Assembly: GCA_963844395.1 (NCBI GenBank)
Contig: CAWJNX010000001.1
Span: 1 to 64,000, forward strand
Direction: 5' to 3'
Source: VRUE01 sp963844395
GTDB lineage: Bacteria > Actinomycetota > Thermoleophilia > Solirubrobacterales > 70-9
Length of the DNA: 64,000 bases
Below, piece by piece: positions 57,455 to 64,000 of the stretch. The notes under the pieces are model-generated. The model did no database searches. It saw only the letters and a program-made list of their open reading frames with translations, and was not told the origin of the DNA. How positions within the stretch are numbered: the first letter of the stretch is position 1; every line of letters starts with the position of its first letter. A program made the position numbers and the translations under genes.

Positions 57455-58459
57455 ATGCGCACCGACGACATCTATTACGACAAAGACGCCGACCCCTCAA
57501 AGCTGCAGGGCAAGACCGTCGCCATCCTTGGCTACGGCTCGCAGGGCCATGCCCACGCCCTCAACCTGAAGGACTCCGGGGTCGACGTCGTGGTCGGTCT
57601 GCGCCCCGATTCGTCGAGTCGCGTCGAAGCCGAAGAGGCCGGCCTGAAGGTGCTCGACATCGCCGAAGCGACGAGCCGCGGTGACGTGGTGATGGTGCTG
57701 CTCCCTGACGAGCGACAGGCGGATGTCTGGCAGGCTGAGATTGCCGACGGGATCGCCCCCGGCAACCTGCTCCTCTTCGCCCACGGCTTCTCGATCCACT
57801 TCGAGCAGATCCAGCCGCCGCCCGGCGTCGACGTCGGCATGGTCGCCCCCAAGGGCCCCGGCCACCTCGTTCGTCGCCAGTACGAGGAAGACCGCGGTGT
57901 GCCCTGCCTGATGGCGGTCCACCAGGACGCGACCGGCGACGCCCATGGCCTCGTCCTCGCCTACGCCGCCGGGATCGGCGGCGGCCGCGCCGCGATCATC
58001 GAGACCAGCTTCAAGGATGAGTGCGAGACCGACCTCTTCGGCGAGCAGGCCGTCCTCTGCGGCGGCGCCTCGGAGCTGGTCCGGGCCGGCTTCGAGACCC
58101 TGGTCGAGGCTGGCTACGACCCCCGCCTCGCCTACTTCGAGTGCCTGCATGAGCTAAAGCTGATCGCCGACCTGATGTACGAGAAGGGGATCCAGGGGAT
58201 GCGCTACTCGATCTCCAACACGGCCGAGTACGGCGACATGACCCGCGGCAAGCGGGTCGTCGGCGACGAATCGCGGGCGGCAATGAAGCGGATCCTCAGC
58301 GAAATCCAATCGGGCGAGTTCGCCAAAGAGTGGATCGCCGAGAACCGGGCCGGTGGCGAGAACCTCTCACGCATGCGCGAGGAGGGTGCAAAGCACCAGG
58401 TCGAGGGCGTCGGCAAGGATCTGCGCGACATGATGCCCTGGATCGACCAGAAGTTCTGA
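57455..58459 (+). CDS. ilvC: Ketol-acid reductoisomerase
   Basis: NAD(P)H enzyme of valine/isoleucine synthesis, class I. VAILGYGSQGHAHALNLKDS with VGLRPDSSSRVEAEEAG (nucleotide specificity loop), FAHGFSIHFEQIQPPPGVDV, MVAPKGPGHLVRRQYEEDRG, and the metal-binding DLFGEQAVLCGGASELVRAG and YFECLHELKLIADLMYEKGI, SNTAEYGDMTRG. 334 residues, intact. Its 3' end is partly repeated downstream at 58527-58559. Follows menE by 15 bases. Confidence 0.96.
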   Translation: MRTDDIYYDKDADPSKLQGKTVAILGYGSQGHAHALNLKDSGVDVVVGLRPDSSSRVEAEEAGLKVLDIAEATSRGDVVMVLLPDERQADVWQAEIADGIAPGNLLLFAHGFSIHFEQIQPPPGVDVGMVAPKGPGHLVRRQYEEDRGVPCLMAVHQDATGDAHGLVLAYAAGIGGGRAAIIETSFKDECETDLFGEQAVLCGGASELVRAGFETLVEAGYDPRLAYFECLHELKLIADLMYEKGIQGMRYSISNTAEYGDMTRGKRVVGDESRAAMKRILSEIQSGEFAKEWIAENRAGGENLSRMREEGAKHQVEGVGKDLRDMMPWIDQKF

Positions 58460-58526
58460 GCCGAGGGTGATTCGGCCGAGTTTTCACATTTTGCGCACCG
58501 TTCAACCTCGCTTCCGCCGAAGGCCT

Positions 58527-58559
58527 CGCGACATGACCTGGATCGACCAGAAGTTTTAG
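58527..58559 (+). repeat. Partial duplicate of the ilvC 3' end
   Basis: CGCGACATGA-CCTGGATCGACCAGAAGTT at 58527-58555 repeats 58424-58455 of ilvC with a 3-base deletion, followed by TTAG where ilvC has CTGA. It encodes RDMTWIDQKF and stop versus the true RDMMPWIDQKF. The copies are about 100 bases apart in direct orientation. Confidence 0.75.
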
Positions 58560-58655
58560 GAGGAGCCAAACACGTCGCACGGAAGTCGGTGATATTTACA
58601 CGTACCTAAGCGAGCATCTAAGATCACCCATCCAATACCGAGATGGGAGACGCAG

Positions 58656-59084
58656 ATGAGCGAGGACGAGCGAGCTGGCGACAGCGTAGGGGCAGGGAAG
58701 GGCGACCCGGCGGCATATGAGCCTGTCGCTGCGGATGCAGTTGACACCCAAGACGCGACGATCATGGCGCCACCGCCGCCGCCTGCCCCGGCCGACCTCC
58801 AGGCTCTGTCGCAAAGCGCCCGGACCCCGGAAGAACGAAAGGCGATGCTCGCCAACACGCTTCAGGGACAGGTGGCAAGCGGTGGACGTATCGAGTCGCA
58901 GGGTGACTTTCAGGCAGTCGTGGTGCGAGGTCACCGCCCGAATCACCTCCTGCATTTCTTCATCGGGGTCTTCACGCTGGGGCTTTGGTGGATCGCCTGG
59001 TTCTTCATCGCCATCTTCGGAGGCGAGAAGCGTCAGATGATCAGCGTCAACGAGTTCGCGAACGTCTTCGTGCAGAAGGTGTAG
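58656..59084 (+). CDS. Small membrane protein of an actinobacterial hypothetical family
   Basis: 142 residues. A Pro/Ala-rich acidic N-terminus (PPPPPAPADLQALSQSARTP) precedes GQVASGGRIESQGDFQAVVV, then a hydrophobic hairpin HLLHFFIGVFTLGLWWIAWF FIAIFGGEKR and a short beta tail ISVNEFANVFVQKV. This layout, RPNHxLH followed by one or two helices and GGE(K/R)R, is common among actinobacterial proteins of unknown function. ATG 58656 has GGGAGA nearby upstream. Confidence 0.7.
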   Translation: MSEDERAGDSVGAGKGDPAAYEPVAADAVDTQDATIMAPPPPPAPADLQALSQSARTPEERKAMLANTLQGQVASGGRIESQGDFQAVVVRGHRPNHLLHFFIGVFTLGLWWIAWFFIAIFGGEKRQMISVNEFANVFVQKV

Positions 59085-59100
59085 CCGGCCGATCCTTGGA

Positions 59101-59556
59101 TCAGTCTGCTGCGTGGTTGGTCCAGCGGCTTCCGTCCCAATAACGCAGACGTGCTTGTCCCGTGGGATCGGGATACCAATTTGCTTGCGCGGCATTGGGC
59201 GTCCGCTGAGACGTCTCGGAATGCGGCGGTAGACCACGGGTCATGCGTGCCTGCTGCCCCATGGCTGCTTGGGGTGAGTAAACGACCGCCGGCTGTGGAC
59301 GTCTGTAGACGTAGAACACGTACGCGAAGGCTCCGAAAACGACAACCGCGGCAGTCCACCAGAAGGCGGGAAGCTGATGGGCTCGGCGGTCCTGATAGGT
59401 AAAGATTGCGGCGGCTATCCCAATCAGCCAATTGAGGGGAAAGGCCGGGGTGAAGGCCAAGACGATGGTGATTGCCAAATAGAGCCAGGCCGTTAGTGGC
59501 TGGAGGGTCCATGCAGGTGGCGTCGGCCCGCCGCCTATGGTCGGATGCTCATTCAT
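59101..59556 (-). CDS. DUF2510-containing membrane protein
   Basis: 151 residues: two hydrophobic segments (WLYLAITIVLAFTPAFPLNW; FWWTAAVVVFGAFAYVFYVY) and a C-terminal DUF2510 module (ANWYPDPTGQARLRYWDGSR), a short tryptophan-rich motif frequent in actinobacterial membrane proteins. Start chosen at MNEHPTIGGGPTPPAW; longer upstream reading is possible but has no family character. Convergent with the preceding gene, 16 bases apart. Function unknown. Confidence 0.75.
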   Translation of the reverse strand: MNEHPTIGGGPTPPAWTLQPLTAWLYLAITIVLAFTPAFPLNWLIGIAAAIFTYQDRRAHQLPAFWWTAAVVVFGAFAYVFYVYRRPQPAVVYSPQAAMGQQARMTRGLPPHSETSQRTPNAAQANWYPDPTGQARLRYWDGSRWTNHAAD

Positions 59557-59596
59557 TGACCCATCTCGTCTTCGGTCAACCATGTCATGCGAGTGG

Positions 59597-60028
59597 TCAG
59601 GCTCCGGGAGGACCCTCGGCGCCGAAGCGGGTCTCGCCCTCGGGCAGTTTGCCATCGCGGCCGACGTAGCCGTCCTTGCCGCCGACGACGACGTAGACGG
59701 CGTCATCGGAGTCGCTCAGGTTGCGCACCTTGCGCACCGTCGAGGCATCGACCCAGGCCATCCCGCCAGGCTCCAGCTCGTGCGTCGAGCCGTCGCCGAA
59801 CTCCATCGCGATCCGGCCGCTGTGCAGGAAGTAGAGCTCCTCCTGCTCGTCGTGATAGTGGCTGCCGGTCTCATAGGAGGGCGGTAGCACGATCGCGTTG
59901 ACGCCGAACGCCGTCACGCCGAGTCCCTTGCGGATCTTGCGGAACCCCGGCCCGTCGCCGAGGTCCGCGAGGTTGGCGACCGCGTAGCCCTGGCCCTTCG
60001 TCACCGTGCTCTCGGGGTCCGCTCCCAC
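59597..60028 (-). CDS. Cupin-domain protein
   Basis: 143 residues, one cupin barrel: motif 1 GSHYHDEQEELYFLHSGRIA with His-x-His and Glu, motif 2 LEPGGMAWVDASTVRKVRNL, in which the usual His is replaced by Thr-Val. Other metal ligands are present. Start GTG 60028. Divergent from serC with a 44-base gap; no substrate can be inferred. Confidence 0.8.
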   Translation of the reverse strand: MGADPESTVTKGQGYAVANLADLGDGPGFRKIRKGLGVTAFGVNAIVLPPSYETGSHYHDEQEELYFLHSGRIAMEFGDGSTHELEPGGMAWVDASTVRKVRNLSDSDDAVYVVVGGKDGYVGRDGKLPEGETRFGAEGPPGA

Positions 60029-60072
60029 ATCGGGCAGCCTAGCCCAACGACGGTCAATAACCTTGCCGCCCG

Positions 60073-61215
60073 ATGACCGCGACGACCAGCACCGCCCAGA
60101 TCCCTTCCGACCTCAAGCCCGCCGATGGGCGGTTCGGCTGCGGGCCGTCGAAGGTGCGGCCCGAGGCGCTTGCCAAGCTGGCCGAGCGCGCCGACCTGAT
60201 GGGGACTTCGCACCGGCAGACGCCGGTTCGCGATCTGGTCGGGCGGGTCCGCGACGGTCTAGCCGAGCTGTTCGGCCTTCCCGACGGCTACGAGGTCGCG
60301 CTCGGCAACGGGGGGGCGACCGCCTTCTGGGACGCCGCCACTGCCTGGCTGGTTCGGGAGCGCTCTCTCCACCTCGTCTACGGCGAGTTCTCGGGCAAGT
60401 TCGCCAAGGTGACGGCTGGCGCGCCCTTTCTCGCCGATCCGATCCTGGTCGAGGCCGAGCCGGGCGACGCGCCCGAGCCGACCTCCGACCCTGGCGCCGA
60501 CGTGCTCGCCTGGGCCCACAACGAGACCTCGACCGGCGTCATGGTCGAGGTGCGCCGCCCCGCCGACGCCGGCGAGGCGCTGGTGCTGATCGACGGCACC
60601 TCGGGCGCCGGCGGCCTGCCGCTCGACCCGGCCCAGGCCGACGCCTACTACTTCGCCCCGCAGAAGGCCCTCGGTGGCGACGGCGGGCTGTGGCTGGCGC
60701 TGCTCAGCCCCGCTGCAATCGTCAGGGCGGAGGAGCTGGACAGGATCGCCGGCCGCTGGCAGCCGGCCTTCCTCTCGCTGCCAACCGCGATCGAGAACTC
60801 GCGCAAGAACCAGACCTACAACACGCCCGCGCTCGCCACCCTGCTGCTGCTCGCCGACCAGATCGAATGGATGCTCGCCAGCGGCGGCCTCGCCTGGTGC
60901 GTGGCTCGAACCGGCGCCTCCTCGGGGCACCTCTACGGATGGGCTGAGCGCCGCAATTTCGCCTCGCCGTTCGTCGCCGACCCCGCCAAGCGCTCGCTGG
61001 TCGTCGGCACGATCGACTTCGAGCAGTCGGTTGACGCAGCGGCGGTCGCCGCGACGCTGCGCGCCAACGGCATCATCGACGTCGAGCCCTACCGCAAGCT
61101 GGGCCGCAACCAGCTGCGCGTCGGGATGTTCCCCTCGGTGGAGCCGACCGACGTCGAGGCGCTCACCGCCTGCATCGACTGGGTCGTAGAGAACGTCGCC
61201 GAGGTGCGGCCGTGA
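60073..61215 (+). CDS. serC: Phosphoserine aminotransferase, mycobacterial type
   Basis: PLP enzyme of serine synthesis. RFGCGPSKVRPEALAKLAER and MGTSHRQTPVRDLVGRVRDG are typical of the actinobacterial SerC group; VLAWAHNETSTGVMVEV; LVLIDGTSGAGGLPLDPAQA; the PLP lysine in AYYFAPQKALGGDGGLWLAL. 380 residues, intact. Its TGA overlaps the serA GTG by four bases. Confidence 0.95.
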   Translation: MTATTSTAQIPSDLKPADGRFGCGPSKVRPEALAKLAERADLMGTSHRQTPVRDLVGRVRDGLAELFGLPDGYEVALGNGGATAFWDAATAWLVRERSLHLVYGEFSGKFAKVTAGAPFLADPILVEAEPGDAPEPTSDPGADVLAWAHNETSTGVMVEVRRPADAGEALVLIDGTSGAGGLPLDPAQADAYYFAPQKALGGDGGLWLALLSPAAIVRAEELDRIAGRWQPAFLSLPTAIENSRKNQTYNTPALATLLLLADQIEWMLASGGLAWCVARTGASSGHLYGWAERRNFASPFVADPAKRSLVVGTIDFEQSVDAAAVAATLRANGIIDVEPYRKLGRNQLRVGMFPSVEPTDVEALTACIDWVVENVAEVRP

Positions 61216-62792
61216 AGGTCCTGGTCAAGGAGAAGATCGCCGACTCGGGCGTCGAGTTGCTGCGCGAGAGCTTCGACGTCGACCTCGGCCTCGAGATGTC
61301 AGACGAGGAGCTGCGCGAGGCGATCGGCTCCTACGACGCGATCCTGGTCCGCTCGGCAACCCAGGTGACCGCCGAGCTGATCGAGCGGGCCGAGCGGCTC
61401 AAAGTGATCGGCCGAGCCGGCACCGGCGTCGACAACGTCGACATCGCCGCCGCCACCCGCCGCGGCATCGTCGTCGCCAACGCCCCCGAATCTAACTCGG
61501 TCGCCGCCGCCGAGCACACGCTGGCGCTGGCGCTGGCGCTCTGCCGCAACGTCCCGCAGGCGCAGGCGACGCTGGTCGGCGGCGCCTGGGAGCGTTCTCG
61601 CTTCAAGGGGACGGAGCTGTACGGAAAGACCCTCGGCGTGATCGGCTTCGGCCGCATCGGGCAGCTCGTGGCGAGGCGCGCGCAGAGCTTCGACATGGAC
61701 GTCGTCGGCTTCGACAAGTTCGTCTCGGCGGAGCGCTTCCGCGAGCTGGGAGTCGAGGGGGCCGCGTCGATCGAGGAACTGCTCGGCAGGTCGGACATCG
61801 TCACCCTGCACGTGCCGAAGACCCCGGACACGATCGACCTGATCGACTCGGAGGCGATCGCCGCGATGAAGGACGGGGCACGGCTTGTCAACTGCGCTCG
61901 CGGCGAGCTGGTCGACCTCGATGCGGTCGTCGCCGGGCTCGAGTCGGGCAAGCTGGCGGGGGCGGCACTCGACGTCTTCCCCTCCGAGCCGTTCACCGAC
62001 CATCCGGTCTTCGCCCGCGACGACGTCGTCTTTACCCCCCACCTGGGCGCCTCGACGGCCGAGGCCCAGGACCGAGCCGGGATCGTCACCGCCGAACAGG
62101 TGACCGCCGCGCTCAAGGGAGGCGTCGTCACCAACGCCGTCAACATCGCCGCAGTGCGGCCCGAGGAGATGGAGGCGCTGGCGCCCTTCGTGCCGCTCTG
62201 CGAAAAGCTCGGCCGGCTCGCCCAGGGGCTGGGGGACGGCTCAGTCGACCGGGTCACCGCCGAGTTCCGCGGCCGCATCGCCGCCCACGACACGCGGCTG
62301 CTCGGCATCGCCGTGCTGGTCGGGATTCTCTCTGGCCACACCGAGGAGCCGGTCAACCTCGTCAACGCACCGCAGATGGCCGAGGAGCGCGGCATCGAGC
62401 TGGTCGAGACCAAGGACAGCGGCTCCGAGGACTTCACCGAGCTGATCACGGTGCGGTTGGGGAGCGGGGGGGACGCCGCGGAGGTCTCCGGCACCGGCGT
62501 CGGCCCCCGCAACGAGCCTTACCTGGTCTCGGTTTGGGGCGAGAGCTTCTACCTGCCGTTTGCCGACCACCTGGCGGTCTTCCGCTACGCGGACAGGCCC
62601 GGCATGATCGGTCGGGTCGGGACGATGTTCGGCGAGCAGGGCGTCAACATCGTCTCCGCCGCGGTCGGCGCCTCGGCCGGCGGCGAGCAGGCGGTGATGG
62701 CGCTCACCACCGACGCGCCGGTACGCGACGAGACGATCTCGACGATTCTCGAGCTCGACGGCTTCAGCGTCGGCCGTTCCATCGACCTCTGA
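61212..62792 (+). CDS. serA: D-3-phosphoglycerate dehydrogenase
   Basis: First enzyme of serine synthesis. Catalytic domain motifs GRAGTGVDNVDIAAATRRGI, LGVIGFGRIGQLVARRAQSF (NAD), LVNCARGELVDLDAVVAGLE and the catalytic His in VVFTPHLGASTAEAQDRAGI. The C-terminus has the allosteric substrate-binding domain and an ACT domain (YADRPGMIGRVGTMFGEQGV). 526 residues, intact, the long form found in actinobacteria. Coupled to serC through GTGA. Confidence 0.96.
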   Translation: MKVLVKEKIADSGVELLRESFDVDLGLEMSDEELREAIGSYDAILVRSATQVTAELIERAERLKVIGRAGTGVDNVDIAAATRRGIVVANAPESNSVAAAEHTLALALALCRNVPQAQATLVGGAWERSRFKGTELYGKTLGVIGFGRIGQLVARRAQSFDMDVVGFDKFVSAERFRELGVEGAASIEELLGRSDIVTLHVPKTPDTIDLIDSEAIAAMKDGARLVNCARGELVDLDAVVAGLESGKLAGAALDVFPSEPFTDHPVFARDDVVFTPHLGASTAEAQDRAGIVTAEQVTAALKGGVVTNAVNIAAVRPEEMEALAPFVPLCEKLGRLAQGLGDGSVDRVTAEFRGRIAAHDTRLLGIAVLVGILSGHTEEPVNLVNAPQMAEERGIELVETKDSGSEDFTELITVRLGSGGDAAEVSGTGVGPRNEPYLVSVWGESFYLPFADHLAVFRYADRPGMIGRVGTMFGEQGVNIVSAAVGASAGGEQAVMALTTDAPVRDETISTILELDGFSVGRSIDL

Positions 62793-62880
62793 TTTGATGG
62801 CATAGCCGCAACGTAAGCGGACCGTCGCTGTTGTGATCAGTAGACGCTCCGACCCGTTCGGTGGCGGGGACCGATCTCAG

Positions 62881-63468
62881 ATGAAGAAGGCCATCCTCAT
62901 TGCGCTTGCTCTCGTGGCGGTACAAATGCCGTCGCTCGCCCCTGCCGAAGCGCGGTACAACGTCCTGCTCGCCGGCGGCGCGGCATCGAACGTGATTCAC
63001 ATCTGGCTCACCGAGGACGGTCGCAATTACGTGATCGACTCTATTGTCCCGCTCGAGGTCGGCGGCTCGGTCTGCACTAACCCGGGCGGAAACCCAAACG
63101 AGTTGATCTGTCCGGCACCGCCGATTGCCGGCTTCGAAGTCAATGCCGACGGGGGCGATGACAAGGTCACGTGCTCCAGCGAAATCACGATTCCGGTAAC
63201 GATGCGCGGTGGCTCAGGACGCGACCAGCTACGGGGCGGAAAAGGCGCGGACAAGCTGATCGGTGGCGCCGGCAGCGACCGCCTGGTCGGCTGGTGGGGC
63301 GACGACCTGCTCGCCGGCGGTTCCGGTGACGACGTTCACCTCGGCGGCCCGGGGGACGATGTCATCTTCAGCGGTCCCGGCGATGACGTGGTGCGGCCGG
63401 GAGGCGGAGACAACGTCGTCCGCAAGGAAGCCGGGTCTGCGGACCCCGGCGCAGCCGACCGGCGCTAG
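62881..63468 (+). CDS. Secreted RTX-like calcium-binding repeat protein
   Basis: 195 residues from ATG 62881 (MKKAILIALALVAVQMPSLA), an evident signal peptide with probable cleavage after AEA. The mature protein has a ~100-residue N-terminal part with two cysteines and then about six glycine/aspartate nonapeptide repeats: GGSGRDQLRGGKGADKLIGG, GAGSDRLVG, GGSGDDVHLGGPGDDVIFSG and PGDDVVRPGG, the hemolysin-type calcium-binding motif. No enzymatic domain. A longer start at 62833 is less likely. Typical of actinobacterial extracellular proteins of unknown role. Confidence 0.85.
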   Translation: MKKAILIALALVAVQMPSLAPAEARYNVLLAGGAASNVIHIWLTEDGRNYVIDSIVPLEVGGSVCTNPGGNPNELICPAPPIAGFEVNADGGDDKVTCSSEITIPVTMRGGSGRDQLRGGKGADKLIGGAGSDRLVGWWGDDLLAGGSGDDVHLGGPGDDVIFSGPGDDVVRPGGGDNVVRKEAGSADPGAADRR

Positions 63469-63474
63469 ACGACT

Positions 63475-64000
63475 TCAGGCGGTAGCAGCGGGCTTGCGAC
63501 GCCGGCCCAGCAGACGGCCGCCGACGAACAGCAGTGCGATCAGGAAGCCGAGCAGCGAGAGCGCGGCGTCGAGCCGGAAGGCGGCCTGGATCCCATCGAT
63601 GAACGAGTCCTGGGAGGAGAAGACCGTCGTCGTCAGCCCGAGCCCGATCGAGCCGCCGGCGATCTGGAACATGTAGACGATCCCGCCCGCGAGACTGGTC
63701 TGCGATTCGTCCACCGAAGTGACGCCAGCGGTCGTCGCGGTCGGGTAGAAGCTGCCGATCCCGATCCCCAGGATCACCATGCCGAGGATCAGCGAGCCGT
63801 AGCCGGAGCCCTCGTCGGCCCGCGAGAACAGGAACGGAGCGATCGCGATGCAGGCCGAGCCAACGGTGACGAGTAGCTTCGCCCCCAGGCGGTTGTAGAG
63901 GGGGCCGGCGACGAACGAGACGAGGGCGAACGTCGCCAGAAAGGGCAGCATTCCCACGCCCGCCTCGAGCGGCGTGTAGTCGAGGTGCTTCTGCATGAAC
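63475..64000 (-). CDS. MFS transporter, DHA2 family, C-terminal part
   Basis: The gene enters from the right edge and is incomplete at its 5' end. Five to six helices of the second half are visible: GVGMLPFLATFALVSFVAGP, LLVTVGSACIAIAPFLFSRA, LILGMVILGIGIGSFYPTAT, MFQIAGGSIGLGLTTTVFSS and LSLLGFLIALLFVGGRLLG. YMQKHLDYTPLEAGVGMLP and NRLGAKLL resemble 14-helix drug/proton antiporters. Substrate cannot be told. Stop at 63475, seven bases from the RTX gene's end. Confidence 0.85.
   Translation of the reverse strand, partial: FMQKHLDYTPLEAGVGMLPFLATFALVSFVAGPLYNRLGAKLLVTVGSACIAIAPFLFSRADEGSGYGSLILGMVILGIGIGSFYPTATTAGVTSVDESQTSLAGGIVYMFQIAGGSIGLGLTTTVFSSQDSFIDGIQAAFRLDAALSLLGFLIALLFVGGRLLGRRRKPAATA

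Overview
The window is chromosomal DNA from a high-GC bacterium, most likely an actinobacterium and probably of the Thermoleophilia/Solirubrobacterales kind. This is inferred from gene content, not from a marker search: Mycobacterium-type SerC, a DUF2510 protein, a classical men pathway, a PcrA/UvrD helicase with an actinobacterial-type intein, and the block infB-rbfA-nrnA-truB-ribF-rpsO-pnp-M16 peptidase-dapB-dapA-rnj. No tRNA, rRNA, CRISPR array, transposase, integrase or origin was seen.

Layout. 1-11.5 kb: translation and RNA-processing operon running into lysine biosynthesis (dapB, dapA) and RNase J. 11.5-13.6 kb (minus): sensor kinase and OmpR-type regulator. 13.7-17.3 kb: dnaE. 17.3-19.0 kb: Cys-rich protein and acyl-CoA dehydrogenase. 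19.05-19.94 kb: an unusual noncoding-rich stretch with three large inverted repeats and two inverted copies of a structured element around a low-GC cupin gene. 19.9-24.5 kb: nfo, gltX, an HDOD-LuxR protein, a LuxR response regulator and an Rrf2 regulator. 24.5-32.5 kb: glycine-rich surface protein, cysK-cysE, pcrA with its intein, folD, a Pro-tailed membrane protein. 32.5-34.9 kb (minus): GMC oxidoreductase and membrane protein. 34.9-38.2 kb: gatCAB. 38.2-41.5 kb: structured intergenic region, NDH-2, zinc-ribbon membrane protein, PQQ-type sugar dehydrogenase. 41.5-46.7 kb: envelope or lipid sugar cluster (GT2, two GT39-like membrane glycosyltransferases each carrying the same 104-bp palindromic element, and a UDP-sulfoquinovose synthase). 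46.8-49.1 kb: ilvBN. 49.1-57.4 kb: menaquinone genes menF, menD, menC, menA, menB, menE, interrupted by a low-GC two-gene module. 57.4-64 kb: ilvC, small membrane proteins, a cupin, serC-serA, an RTX-like secreted protein and a partial MFS transporter.

The genes combine housekeeping (translation, replication, amidotransferase charging of tRNA), amino-acid synthesis (lysine, cysteine, serine, branched chain) and a respiratory theme (menaquinone synthesis plus NDH-2).

Sequence quality matters for reading this annotation. Many conserved genes between 1 and 48.3 kb are broken by one-base indels, mostly insertions, that restore a perfect family match when skipped; the last 15.5 kb has none. I treat these as probable sequence errors, annotate the reconstructed genes across them, and give the approximate positions.
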